Origin: Bordetella parapertussis | GTDB lineage: Bacteria > Pseudomonadota > Gammaproteobacteria > Burkholderiales > Burkholderiaceae_D | Length of the DNA: 17,071 nt | NCBI GenBank assembly: GCA_945883145.1 | Contig: CAMCXB010000049.1 | Location: 1 to 17,071 of the forward strand | Reading direction: 5' to 3' | Shown: in pieces, positions 5,184-13,046 of the stretch | Layout of the letters: every line of letters begins with the position of its first letter | Position numbering within the stretch: the first letter of the stretch is position 1 | Made by a program: the position numbers and the translations under genes | The notes under the pieces: generated by a model | Seen by the model: only the letters and a program-made list of their open reading frames with translations | Told to the model about the DNA's origin: nothing | The model's database searches: none

Positions 5184-6995
5184 GTGCGCTTAGGTCAGAC
5201 TGACATTCATTATCAGATTCGCGCCCATGATCTGGCATTGCATTTGTTTGAGGTGACGCTGACCATTGCTGCACCAAACAAAGCAGGCCAAGAATTGAGT
5301 TTGCCTGCATGGATACCTGGTAGTTATATGATTCGTGACTTTGCACGCAATATTGTGCAGATCAAGGCTGAATCTAAAGGTAAAGCAGTACGCTTGAAAA
5401 AACTAGATAAGCAAACATGGCGTGCTGCGCCTTGTGATCATGCTTTGACAGTGCGCTATCAAGTTTATGCATGGGATATGTCAGTGCGCTCTGCGCATCT
5501 AGATCAAACGCATGGTTTTTTCAATGGCAGTAGTGTTTTTCTGCGTGTGCACGATCAAGAATCATTGCCACATGTGGTGGATATTGTGCGTCCTCAAGGT
5601 GCGGCTTATGCAAAGTGGCGGGTTGCTACGGCGATGCCAGAATTAAAAGCCAAGCGCTATGGCTTTGGATCTTATGTCGCAGAAAATTATGATGCTTTGA
5701 TTGATCATCCGGTTGAAATGGGTGAGTTTGCACTCATGCGTTTCAAAGCGCATGGTGTTGCCCATGATTTCGTCGTGACAGGTAAGGTGCCGAATTTGGA
5801 TCAAGCTCGACTTTGCGCTGATTTAAAAAAAATCTGCGAAGCGCAGATTGCATTTTTTGAGCCAGTGACAAAAAAAGCGCCTGTCGCACGCTATGTGTTT
5901 ATGACGCAAGCAGTCGGTGATGGCTATGGTGGTTTAGAACATAGAGCATCAACAGCATTGATTTGTGCGCGTGCTGATTTGCCTGTTAAAGGTCAAGCTG
6001 AGATGAGCGAGGGTTATCGCGGGTTCTTAGGTCTGTGTAGTCATGAATATTTTCATACTTGGAATGTAAAACGCATTAAGCCTGCAGTGTTTGCGCCTTA
6101 TGCGTTAGAGCGTGAAACCTATACGCCTCTGTTGTGGTTGTTTGAGGGCTTCACCAGTTATTACGATGATTTGATCTTACTAAGATCAGGTGTCATTGAT
6201 GAGGCTGCTTATATGAAGCTGCTTGCTAAAACCATCAATGGTGTGCTGCGTGGGAGTGGTCGTTTAAAGCAGAGCGTCGCTGAATCGAGTTTTGATGCGT
6301 GGACTAAATATTATCGCCAAGATGAAAATGCCACGAATGCAATTGTGAGTTATTACACCAAAGGCTCATTGGTTGCGTTAACGCTGGATCTCACGATAAG
6401 AACAGAAACTAAAGGAAGAAAATCACTCGATGATGTAATGCGTTTGTTGTGGCGTCGTTATGGCCGTGATTATTATTCACTAGGTAGTAAATCAGGTCGT
6501 GGCTTAACAGAATCAGAACTAGAGGCTGTGTTTGATGAAGTGACGGGTTTGCAGCTGAAATCAGTTTTTGATCGTGCAGTGCGCGGAACGAAAGATCTGC
6601 CGTTGGAGCCGTTGTTAGCAAAGTTTAGCGTCTATCTAGAAGATAAAAACACTACGACTCAACCTGCGCTAGGTGTGAAAACATCGAGACAAGGCAATGA
6701 TTGTAAATTGGCTGCGGTATATGAAGGTGGTGTGGCGCATCAAGCAGGTTTGTCTGCTGGTGATGTATTGATTGCGATTGATGAATTGCGTGTTACCGCA
6801 ACTAATCTAGACATGCTATTAAAGCGTTATCGTAATGGTGACGCCTTGCAGATTCATGCATTTCGACGTGATGAGTTAATGGTGTTTACTGCGCAGATTA
6901 AAGCTGACACGACGCCACAGTTTGCTTTAACTTCACAAGAGAAGCCGGTGGCTGGTGTTAGGTTAAGAAAAAGTTGGCTGCGTGGCCGTAAGTAA
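5184..6995 (+). CDS. M61-family metallopeptidase with C-terminal PDZ domain
   Basis: This 603-residue protein matches the M61 glycyl-aminopeptidase family. The N-terminal beta domain contains LPAWIPGSYMIRDFARNI. The zinc site is H287-E288-Y-F-H291 in CSHEYFHTWNVKRIKP, with the third ligand likely Glu321 in LWLFEGFTSYYDD. The helical part ends near residue 480, and a PDZ-like domain follows (about 490-575, with GGVAHQAGLSAGDVLIAID). There is no signal peptide, so it is probably cytoplasmic as sequenced. The start is GTG at 5184, one base after the upstream stop; an ATG at 5182 overlapping that stop hits a stop codon after three codons, so it cannot be used. Translation is therefore likely coupled. 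The gene ends 7 bases before the stop of convergent trpC. The physiological substrate is unknown. Confidence 0.9.
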   Translation: MRLGQTDIHYQIRAHDLALHLFEVTLTIAAPNKAGQELSLPAWIPGSYMIRDFARNIVQIKAESKGKAVRLKKLDKQTWRAAPCDHALTVRYQVYAWDMSVRSAHLDQTHGFFNGSSVFLRVHDQESLPHVVDIVRPQGAAYAKWRVATAMPELKAKRYGFGSYVAENYDALIDHPVEMGEFALMRFKAHGVAHDFVVTGKVPNLDQARLCADLKKICEAQIAFFEPVTKKAPVARYVFMTQAVGDGYGGLEHRASTALICARADLPVKGQAEMSEGYRGFLGLCSHEYFHTWNVKRIKPAVFAPYALERETYTPLLWLFEGFTSYYDDLILLRSGVIDEAAYMKLLAKTINGVLRGSGRLKQSVAESSFDAWTKYYRQDENATNAIVSYYTKGSLVALTLDLTIRTETKGRKSLDDVMRLLWRRYGRDYYSLGSKSGRGLTESELEAVFDEVTGLQLKSVFDRAVRGTKDLPLEPLLAKFSVYLEDKNTTTQPALGVKTSRQGNDCKLAAVYEGGVAHQAGLSAGDVLIAIDELRVTATNLDMLLKRYRNGDALQIHAFRRDELMVFTAQIKADTTPQFALTSQEKPVAGVRLRKSWLRGRK

Positions 6996-7002
6996 TAAAA
7001 AC

Positions 7003-7803
7003 TTAGCCAAACAACCTTGCTAATTCCATTCCTGGATCTGGTGCGCGCATAAATGCTTCGCCAACTAAAAATGCGTGAACATCAGCGTCCCGCATTTTTT
7101 TTACGTCATCAGCAGTCAATATGCCGGATTCAGTGATGACTATTTTCTCAGGTGGTATGCGGTTTAATAAACCAAGAGTGGTGTCAAGCGTGGTTTCAAA
7201 AGTACGCAAATTTCGATTGTTAATTCCCAACATATTGGTTTTGAGTTTTAAAGCAGCATCGAGTTCATAGCCATCATGCACTTCAACTAATACGCCCATG
7301 CCGAGTTCATGTGCACAAGCTTCTAGCTCTGCCATTAATCCATGATCTAAAGCTGCAACAATCAGCAAAACACAATCAGCGCCCCATGAACGTGCTTGAT
7401 AGATCTGGTAAGGATCGATCATAAAATCTTTACGTAAAACAGGAATGGCACATGCTGCACGTGCTTGTTTTAGGTAGTCTGGCGCACCCTGAAAAAAATG
7501 TTCATCTGTTAAGACAGATAAGCATGCAGTACCATGTTGTGCATAGGACTGTGCAATTTCTGCAGGATGAAAATTCTCACGCAGAATGCCTTTAGAAGGT
7601 GATGCTTTTTTAATCTCGGCAATCACACCTGCATGACCTGCTTGGATTTTGTTTCTTAATCCGCCTTCAAAGGAGCGTAATTGTGCATTTGCTTCTTTGT
7701 TGTTTTCTACTTCGCGTCTAAGGCTCGCTAAATCTTGATGTTTTTTTGCAGCGGCGACTTCATCGGCTTTTACATCTAGAATTTTTTTTAAGATATCGGA
7801 CAT
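7003..7803 (-). CDS. trpC: Indole-3-glycerol phosphate synthase
   Basis: This enzyme closes the ring of carboxyphenylamino-deoxyribulose phosphate to indole-3-glycerol phosphate in tryptophan synthesis. The 266-residue chain is a TIM barrel with the full active site: Lys in VIAEIKKASPSKG, Lys in VLRKDFMIDPYQ, Glu in VLVEVHDGYE, Asn in GINNRNL, Glu and Ser in ITESGI, and the phosphate-binding FLVGEAFMRAPDPG. It stands alone, not fused to trpF. It is the last gene of the trp run, 15 bp after trpD, and meets the M61 peptidase gene tail to tail with 7 bases between stops and no terminator hairpin. trpF, trpB and trpA are not in this window, as is common in Burkholderiales where they lie elsewhere. 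Confidence 0.97.
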   Translation of the reverse strand: MSDILKKILDVKADEVAAAKKHQDLASLRREVENNKEANAQLRSFEGGLRNKIQAGHAGVIAEIKKASPSKGILRENFHPAEIAQSYAQHGTACLSVLTDEHFFQGAPDYLKQARAACAIPVLRKDFMIDPYQIYQARSWGADCVLLIVAALDHGLMAELEACAHELGMGVLVEVHDGYELDAALKLKTNMLGINNRNLRTFETTLDTTLGLLNRIPPEKIVITESGILTADDVKKMRDADVHAFLVGEAFMRAPDPGMELARLFG

Positions 7804-7818
7804 GAAAATTACGCCTAA

Positions 7819-8850
7819 TTATTTTGTTATGCTTTGTGTGAATTGCACAAACTGATCGAGTTTGCTGCGTGCAGCACCTGATGCGACGACTTCTTGCGCC
7901 ATTGTGATACCGTTTGCAATGGATGATGAAATACCAGCTGCGTAGAGCGCAGTGCCAGAATTTAAAATAACAATGTCGCGTGCAGGACCAGTTTTGTTGG
8001 CGAGTGCTTCTAGAATTTTTTCTTTGGACTCAGTGACATTGCCCACTTTTAGATTGCGGCTTGCGACCATTTGCAAACCAAAATCTTCTGGATGAATATC
8101 ATATTCATGAATTTTATCATTCACTAATTCACCCACCATGGTGGATGCGCCGAGTGAAACTTCATCCATGTTGTCACGAGCCCAAACAACGACAGCATGT
8201 TTAGCGCCTAATTTTTGTAAGACGCGTGCTTGTATACCTACTAGATCAGAATGAAACACGCCCATCATAATATTTGGTGCACCAGCAGGATTTGTTAGTG
8301 GACCCAAGATATTAAAAATAGTGCGCACGCCTAATTCTTTACGAACAGGTGCGGCATGTTTCATGGCTGCGTGATGGTTAGGTGCAAACATAAAACCTAT
8401 GCCAGTTGCTTGTATAGATTGTGCGACTTGATCAGGTTGTAGATTGATATTCACACCCAGTGCTTCAAGCACATCTGCGCTGCCAGAGGAAGAGGAGACA
8501 CTGCGACCACCATGTTTAGCCACACGTGCACCTGCAGCAGCAGCTACAAACATAGAAGCAGTGGAGATGTTGAAAGTGTTAGCGCCATCACCGCCTGTGC
8601 CAACGATGTCTAATAAGTTGTCACTGTTTTCTACGTTAACCTTGGCAGCAAACTCACGCATGACTTGAGCTGCTGCTGCGATTTCACCGACGGATTCTTT
8701 TTTTACACGCAGTCCCATAGTGAGTGCAGCAATCATGACGGGGGACATTTCTCCGCCCATGATTTGTCGAAATAAATCTAGCATTTCATCGTGGAAGATT
8801 TCACGATGTTCAATGCAGCGCAGTAGTGCTTGTTGAGGTGTGAGAGTCAT
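7819..8850 (-). CDS. trpD: Anthranilate phosphoribosyltransferase
   Basis: This enzyme transfers phosphoribose from PRPP to anthranilate. The 343-residue chain is of normal length and has the PRPP and magnesium motif DIVGTGGDGANTFNISTAS (about residues 82-100), the KHGGRSVSSSSGSADVLEALG segment (about 113-133), and MFAPNHHAAMKHAAPVRKEL followed by GVRTIFNILGPLTNPA. It is a stand-alone protein without a fused glutaminase domain. The start ATG at 8850 lies 8 bp after the trpG stop, with only a weak ribosome binding site, which suggests coupling to trpG translation. Confidence 0.97.
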   Translation of the reverse strand: MTLTPQQALLRCIEHREIFHDEMLDLFRQIMGGEMSPVMIAALTMGLRVKKESVGEIAAAAQVMREFAAKVNVENSDNLLDIVGTGGDGANTFNISTASMFVAAAAGARVAKHGGRSVSSSSGSADVLEALGVNINLQPDQVAQSIQATGIGFMFAPNHHAAMKHAAPVRKELGVRTIFNILGPLTNPAGAPNIMMGVFHSDLVGIQARVLQKLGAKHAVVVWARDNMDEVSLGASTMVGELVNDKIHEYDIHPEDFGLQMVASRNLKVGNVTESKEKILEALANKTGPARDIVILNSGTALYAAGISSSIANGITMAQEVVASGAARSKLDQFVQFTQSITK

Positions 8851-8858
8851 AGCTAGAT

Positions 8859-9422
8859 TTAAGTTTCTAGAAAATTTTTCAATAAGGCGTGACCATGCTC
8901 GGACAAAATCGACTCTGGATGAAATTGCACGCCTTCGATGGCAAACTCTTTATGTCGCACGGCCATGATTTCACCGTCCTCTGTCCATGCTGTGACTTCT
9001 AAGCAATCAGGTAGAGAAGAGCGTTCAATTGCCAGTGAGTGATAACGAATGACTGTGTAAGGATTAGGGATGTTTTTAAATACACCTAGTCCAGTGTGTT
9101 GGATGACAGAGGTTTTGCCATGCATGACTTGCTGCGCTCGAATAATTTTTCCACCAAATGCAGCGCCTATACTTTGATGGCCTAAGCACACACCTAGTAT
9201 CGGTAATTTACCTGCAAAATTTTGTAGTAAAGGTATAGAGACACCAGCTTCATTCGGTGTGCATGGGCCTGGCGAGATACAAATGCGATCTGGTTTTAGT
9301 GCAGCGATTTTTTCTAAAGTGATTTCATCATTGCGATAGGTGTGTACATCTTCACCGAGCTCGCCAAAGTATTGCACTAAGTTGTAAGTAAAGGAGTCGT
9401 AGTTGTCGATCATGAGTAGCAT
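8859..9422 (-). CDS. trpG: Anthranilate synthase glutaminase subunit
   Basis: This class I glutamine amidotransferase frees ammonia for TrpE. It is 187 residues from MLLMIDNYDSFTYN. The catalytic triad is Cys79 (in LGVCLGHQSIG), His168 and Glu170 (in VQFHPES). The oxyanion-loop motif SPGPCTPNEAG and the HGKTS segment are present. The start at 9422 is chosen because it gives the standard N-terminus, sits one base after the trpE stop (TGACATG), and has GGGGAG 8 bases upstream inside trpE; the longer frame to 9446 would add eight residues atypical of the family. As in other bacteria it may also serve folate synthesis (pabA role) if no separate pabA exists, which cannot be judged here. Confidence 0.96.
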   Translation of the reverse strand: MLLMIDNYDSFTYNLVQYFGELGEDVHTYRNDEITLEKIAALKPDRICISPGPCTPNEAGVSIPLLQNFAGKLPILGVCLGHQSIGAAFGGKIIRAQQVMHGKTSVIQHTGLGVFKNIPNPYTVIRYHSLAIERSSLPDCLEVTAWTEDGEIMAVRHKEFAIEGVQFHPESILSEHGHALLKNFLET

Positions 9423-9423
9423 G

Positions 9424-10920
9424 TCAGATCTCCCCATCCAAACCATCTTGCACTTGTTCTGCTGCTCTTAATACAGCGCGTGCTTTATTCTCAGTTTCCT
9501 GCCATTCCATTTCAGGGACGGAATCAGTAACGATGCCTGCAGCAGCTTGCGCGTACAGCATGCCGTCTTTAATGACGCCTGTGCGTATCGCAATTGCTAA
9601 ATCCATTTCGCCACCAAAGGATAAATAACCGCAAGCGCCACCGTAGATACCACGTTTAACGGGCTCTAAGGTATCAATGATTTCCATCGCACGTACTTTA
9701 GGTGCGCCAGATAGTGTCCCTGCAGGGAAGGTCGCGCGTAATACATCAAGGTTAGACATATTCGGTTTGAGTGTGCCTTCTACATTGGAGACGATATGCT
9801 GTACATGAGAATATTTTTCAATCACAAATTTATCGGTGACTTTGACACTGCCAATTTCAGCAATGCGGCCGATGTCATTGCGTGCTAAATCAATCAACAT
9901 CACATGTTCAGCAATTTCTTTAGGGTCAGCGAGTAATTCTGTAGCAAGTTGAATATCTTGTTCGGCTGTGCTGCCACGAGGGCGAGTGCCTGCTAATGGT
10001 CGTATGGTGACTTTCTTTCCACCGTCTTTCACGCTTTCATTGCGCACTAAAATTTCTGGTGAGCTGCCAACGATTTGCATATCACCGAAATTATAAAAAT
10101 ACATATACGGCGATGGATTGAGTGAACGTAATGCGCGGTAGAGTGATAAAGGTGAATCAACATACGGCTTACGTATGCGTTGACCTATTTGCACTTGCAT
10201 TAAGTCGCCCGCCATGATCAGTTCTTTGGCTTTGAGTACAGCAGCGAGATAGTCTGCTTTATCAAAATCACGTATGGCTTCAGTTCTGACTGAGCTAGAA
10301 GTGACGGGTGCATCGACTGCACGTCGCAACATGGTGCGTAGATCTTTTAATCGTTGACGTGCTTTTGCATAAGCTTCTGGTTGCTGGGTATTGGCATACA
10401 CAATGAGATAAAGCTTGCCGGACAGATTATCAATAACAGCGAGTTCTTCCGTTAACAAAAGCTGTATGTCTGGAAGCTGTAAATCATCTTTAGGTGCACT
10501 GTTTGCTAAACGTGGTTCTATGCAGCGCACTGCATCGTAACCAAAGTAACCGGCAAGACCACCACAAAAACGTGGCAGGCCTGGTGTGAGGGCTACTTTA
10601 TAACGTGCTTGAAATTCAGCGATGAAATCTAACGGATTACCGTTAATGCTTTCTATGATTTTGCCATTCTCAACGACTTCAATCCGATTGCCATAGCTGC
10701 GCAAGAGGGTCGATGCGGGCAGTCCAATAAAAGAATAGCGACCGAAACGCTCGCCACCCACAACGGATTCCAGCAAAAATGTATTTTTGCCTGCGTTTTG
10801 TGTTTGAGCGAGTTTGAGATAAAGAGTAAGCGGTGTTTCCAGATCCGCAAATGCTTCTGCTAAGAGTGGAATGCGGTTATAGCCTTCTGCGGCTAGCGAT
10901 TTGAATTCAAGTTCTGTCAT
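9424..10920 (-). CDS. trpE: Anthranilate synthase component I
   Basis: This enzyme converts chorismate and ammonia to anthranilate, the first committed step to tryptophan. The 498-residue chain has the N-terminal regulatory LLES motif (residues 49-52, FLLESVVGGERFGRYSFIG), which in other TrpE proteins forms the tryptophan feedback site. The chorismate-binding domain carries AGDLMQVQIGQRI, PYMYFYNFGD, PLAGTRPRGSTAEQD, HVMLIDLARNDIGRIA and GTLSGAPKVRAMEIIDTLEP. The start ATG at 10920 has an excellent ribosome binding site, GGAGAGGAAC, directly before it. It follows a 192-bp gap after gph that holds the leader peptide and attenuator, so expression is probably set by tryptophanyl-tRNA charging as well as by feedback inhibition. 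Confidence 0.97.
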   Translation of the reverse strand: MTELEFKSLAAEGYNRIPLLAEAFADLETPLTLYLKLAQTQNAGKNTFLLESVVGGERFGRYSFIGLPASTLLRSYGNRIEVVENGKIIESINGNPLDFIAEFQARYKVALTPGLPRFCGGLAGYFGYDAVRCIEPRLANSAPKDDLQLPDIQLLLTEELAVIDNLSGKLYLIVYANTQQPEAYAKARQRLKDLRTMLRRAVDAPVTSSSVRTEAIRDFDKADYLAAVLKAKELIMAGDLMQVQIGQRIRKPYVDSPLSLYRALRSLNPSPYMYFYNFGDMQIVGSSPEILVRNESVKDGGKKVTIRPLAGTRPRGSTAEQDIQLATELLADPKEIAEHVMLIDLARNDIGRIAEIGSVKVTDKFVIEKYSHVQHIVSNVEGTLKPNMSNLDVLRATFPAGTLSGAPKVRAMEIIDTLEPVKRGIYGGACGYLSFGGEMDLAIAIRTGVIKDGMLYAQAAAGIVTDSVPEMEWQETENKARAVLRAAEQVQDGLDGEI

Positions 10921-10932
10921 GTTCCTCTCCGG

Positions 10933-10954
10933 GCCGCTATTGTAAATGAGCGGC
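10933..10954 (-). promoter_or_regulatory. GC-rich hairpin just upstream of the trpE ribosome binding site
   Basis: GCCGCT at 10933-10938 and AGCGGC at 10949-10954 form a perfect 6-bp stem with a 10-base AU-rich loop. In the minus-strand mRNA it ends two bases before GGAGAGG of the trpE ribosome binding site. It may keep the site open or compete with the upstream CCCCGC arm of the attenuator; which of these applies is inference. Confidence 0.5.
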
Positions 10955-10964
10955 GTGAGACTTT

Positions 10965-11004
10965 AAAAAACCTGCGGGGAAGTTAAAAAAAGTTAACCCA
11001 CAAA
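10965..11004 (-). terminator. Putative trp attenuator terminator
   Basis: In the minus-strand RNA UUUGUGGG (complement of 10997-11004) can pair with CCCGCAGG (complement of 10971-10978) in an 8-bp stem with three G-U pairs. UUAA-UUAA pairing continues inside it, with a CUUC bulge. Six U residues follow directly (complement of 10965-10970). It lies 16 bases after the stop of the Trp-rich leader peptide and about 45 bases before trpE, the position of an attenuator. The stem is weaker than the classic enteric attenuator because of the wobble pairs. Confidence 0.6.
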
Positions 11005-11020
11005 CTGCGCAATTTCAATC

Positions 11021-11101
11021 TCAGTGCGTCAGCCAGCGTCGCCATAGCCAGGCCTCAAAGGCACCTGGTGCAAGCAGCTTAGGTTTTTTAGTGAGGAACA
11101 T
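11021..11101 (-). CDS. trpL: trp operon leader peptide
   Basis: A 26-codon ORF on the minus strand begins ATG TTC CTC ACT AAA AAA and ends AWLWRRWLTH. Tryptophan is at codons 18, 20 and 23 (complements of 11048-11050, 11042-11044 and 11033-11035), that is three of the last nine residues. The ATG is 11 bases after the gph stop codon. The mRNA around the first Trp codon folds as CCAGG(UG)CC UUUGA GGCCUGG, a plausible pause hairpin, and a hairpin with a U tract follows the stop. By analogy with known trp leaders, ribosomes stalled at the Trp codons under low charged tRNA-Trp would prevent the terminator from forming. An antiterminator pairing is not obvious; only a short ACUG/CAGU match is visible. 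There is no strong ribosome binding site, so reinitiation after gph is possible. The ORF and codons are seen directly; the role is inferred. Confidence 0.8.
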   Translation of the reverse strand: MFLTKKPKLLAPGAFEAWLWRRWLTH

Positions 11102-11112
11102 GATGTTGAGAG

Positions 11113-11805
11113 TCAGACGGCAAGTCGATTGGCCGCAAAAAGTAACGAATCGACTATACCATCGGAATCAATCGACTGTACAGGCTGGCCGTGGTTATAG
11201 CCGTAAGGTACGGCAAAAACTTTGCATCCTGCTGCCCGAGCTGCTTGCGCATCATTCGAGGAATCGCCTATGGCTAAGACTTGGGATGGTTCTAGAGAAA
11301 AATCACGGCACACCGTGAGCATGGGCAGTGGATCTGGTTTTTTTCTGGGGAAGGAATCCCCACCATAGATCACTTCGAAATAATCATGGAGACCAGTTTT
11401 TTCTAACAAGGTGACAGCAAAGCGGTGTGGTTTGTTGGTCACGCAAGCTAAGCGCAAACCCATTTCACGCATTTTATTTAAACCTTCAACCACACCGTTA
11501 TAGACATGACTGTGTTTGCCATTGACGGTGAAGTAATGATGCTGATAGCGCTCTAACGCCAAATCAAAATGTTTTTTTGCAGTTTGTTCGTCTAAACCAA
11601 CATGCAATATATTTTGAATTAAGTGTTCCGAGCCTTTGCCAACAAACTCAATCACAGTCTCAATCGATAGTGGCGCTAATTTAAATTCTTCACGCATGAG
11701 ATTGATTGCTTCCTGAAAATCAGGTGCGGTATGCACCATGGTGCCATCAAGATCAATGATGACACCACGAATGTTGGTAAGTTGTGTTGAATTTGTTGGC
11801 GTCAT
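11113..11805 (-). CDS. gph: Phosphoglycolate phosphatase (HAD superfamily)
   Basis: This 230-residue haloacid-dehalogenase-type hydrolase removes the phosphate from 2-phosphoglycolate, a by-product of DNA repair and of Rubisco where present. HAD motif I is DLDGTMVHTAPDF (about residues 18-30) with the nucleophile and acid aspartates. Motif II is the threonine in CVTNKP, motif III the lysine in FPRKKPDP, and motif IV is AIGDSSNDAQAARAAG. The small helical cap lies between motifs I and II. Its ATG overlaps the rpe stop codon (ATGA), so the two are translationally coupled, a pairing seen in many proteobacteria. Its stop is 11 bases before the trp leader peptide start. Confidence 0.93.
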   Translation of the reverse strand: MTPTNSTQLTNIRGVIIDLDGTMVHTAPDFQEAINLMREEFKLAPLSIETVIEFVGKGSEHLIQNILHVGLDEQTAKKHFDLALERYQHHYFTVNGKHSHVYNGVVEGLNKMREMGLRLACVTNKPHRFAVTLLEKTGLHDYFEVIYGGDSFPRKKPDPLPMLTVCRDFSLEPSQVLAIGDSSNDAQAARAAGCKVFAVPYGYNHGQPVQSIDSDGIVDSLLFAANRLAV

Positions 11806-12467
11806 GCTGATGCAAGTTGTGTGCGCATAGCATCAATGACCGTTTTGTAATCAGGGTTGCCGAAAATGGCTGAACCTGCTACGAAGGTATCTGCACCTGC
11901 TTTTGCCACTGCAGCGATATTGTCTACTTTTACGCCACCATCTACTTCTAGCATGATGTCGTAGCCATAGGCATCAATCATTTTTCTCACAGCCGCGATT
12001 TTTTTCAGTGCTTCAGGAATAAAAGACTGACCACCAAATCCTGGGTTAACCGACATGATGAGAATTAAATCGAGCTTATCCATTACGTGCTCTAGATAAT
12101 GGAGCGGCGTTCCGGGGTTAAACACTAAACCTGCTTTACAGCCTTGATCACGAATCAGTTGCAGTGTGCGATCGATGTGTTCGGATGCCTCAGGATGGAA
12201 GCTGATGATATTTGCGCCTGCTTTTGCAAAATCTGGAATGATACGATCGACTGGTTTTACCATAAGATGGACATCGATAGGCACTTGTACATGGGGACGA
12301 ATCGCCTCACACACTAGAGGGCCAATTGTCAGATTGGGAACATAGTGGTTATCCATTACGTCAAAGTGGATAATGTCAGCGCCTGCTGCGACCACGTTTC
12401 TGACTTCTTCTCCCAGACGGGCAAAGTCTGCCGATAAGATACTGGGTGCGATTCGATAGTTTGTCAT
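11802..12467 (-). CDS. rpe: Ribulose-phosphate 3-epimerase
   Basis: This enzyme interconverts ribulose 5-phosphate and xylulose 5-phosphate in the pentose phosphate pathway, which also supplies the PRPP used by TrpD. The 221-residue TIM barrel shows IAPSILSADFARLGEEV, the metal-binding FDVMDNHYVPNLTIGP and DVHLMVKP, then IMSVNPGFGGQSFIPEALKK and LEVDGGVKVDNI with GADTFVAGSAIFG at the phosphate site. The start at 12467 gives the family N-terminus and has GGAGA about 8 bases upstream; the longer frame to 12545 adds 26 residues not typical of the family. It is the first gene of the minus-strand rpe-gph-trpEGDC run and is divergent from apaG across about 204 bp. Confidence 0.96.
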   Translation of the reverse strand: MTNYRIAPSILSADFARLGEEVRNVVAAGADIIHFDVMDNHYVPNLTIGPLVCEAIRPHVQVPIDVHLMVKPVDRIIPDFAKAGANIISFHPEASEHIDRTLQLIRDQGCKAGLVFNPGTPLHYLEHVMDKLDLILIMSVNPGFGGQSFIPEALKKIAAVRKMIDAYGYDIMLEVDGGVKVDNIAAVAKAGADTFVAGSAIFGNPDYKTVIDAMRTQLASA

Positions 12468-12671
12468 GCTCGTGGTCTCCTGTTTTCTGATCGATAATTT
12501 TACCTTGACCGGTGATAAGTATCTGTTGTTGGCTAGGCTGCGCACATGAGAAGTCTAGTTAACGTTATCATCTACTTATGTATATTTATCTTTGCAGACA
12601 GGGTTTGTGAATAGATTTAATCATTCCATATTGATTTTCAAGTAAAAAATTAAATTTAGGATCTGAAACAC

Positions 12672-13046
12672 ATGGCGGCTTATGAATTAACGGTAACGGT
12701 TCACACGCAGTATCTAGAAGATCAGTCTGATCCGGATAATGCGCGATTTGTGTTCGCTTACTCAGTCACCATGAAAAATACTGGTACCGTAGCCGCACAA
12801 GTGATATCGCGTCATTGGGTGATAACGGATGCCAATGATCATGTTGAAGAAGTGCGAGGCTTGGGTGTGGTGGGTTATCAGCCTTTACTTAAGCCAGGTG
12901 AACAATTTGAATATACAAGTGGTACGTCGCTTGTAACACCACAGGGCACGATGCATGGAGAATATTTTTGTGTCGCGGAAGATGGTGGGCAATTTGAGGC
13001 AAAAATTCCAGAATTTGTGTTGTCACTGCCTCGCACATTGCATTAA
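12672..13046 (+). CDS. apaG: ApaG domain protein
   Basis: The 124-residue protein is close to full ApaG length and shows the fibronectin-like beta-sandwich pattern VRFVFAYSVTMKNTG-like core (here NARFVFAYSVTMKNTGTVAA), SRHWVITDANDHVEEVRGLG, VVGYQPLLKPGEQFEYTSG and GTMHGEYFCVAEDG. ApaG is linked to diadenosine tetraphosphate turnover and, in Salmonella, to cobalt resistance and magnesium efflux; the exact function is unsettled. AGGA about 9 bases before the ATG serves as ribosome binding site. Its stop codon overlaps the stop of a small minus-strand gene by three bases. Confidence 0.94.
   Translation: MAAYELTVTVHTQYLEDQSDPDNARFVFAYSVTMKNTGTVAAQVISRHWVITDANDHVEEVRGLGVVGYQPLLKPGEQFEYTSGTSLVTPQGTMHGEYFCVAEDGGQFEAKIPEFVLSLPRTLH

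Noticed and set aside
8444..8668. Plus-strand 74-codon frame opposite trpD
   Set aside because: It is antisense to the conserved PRPP-binding region of trpD, and its Ala/Ser/Pro composition follows from the opposite-strand codons.
11153..11158. Internal -10 box (TATAGT on the minus strand) for a dedicated trp promoter inside gph
   Set aside because: No -35 element at proper spacing is visible, and a single hexamer is weak evidence; it is not listed as a feature.
11091..11318. Plus-strand 75-codon frame across the gph end and trp leader
   Set aside because: It is antisense to gph and trpL, with an Arg-rich translation without any family resemblance.
12468..12671. Promoters in the rpe/apaG divergent gap
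   Set aside because: AT-rich hexamers such as TAAAAT and TTGACC occur, but no -35/-10 pair with 16-18 bp spacing was convincing on either strand.
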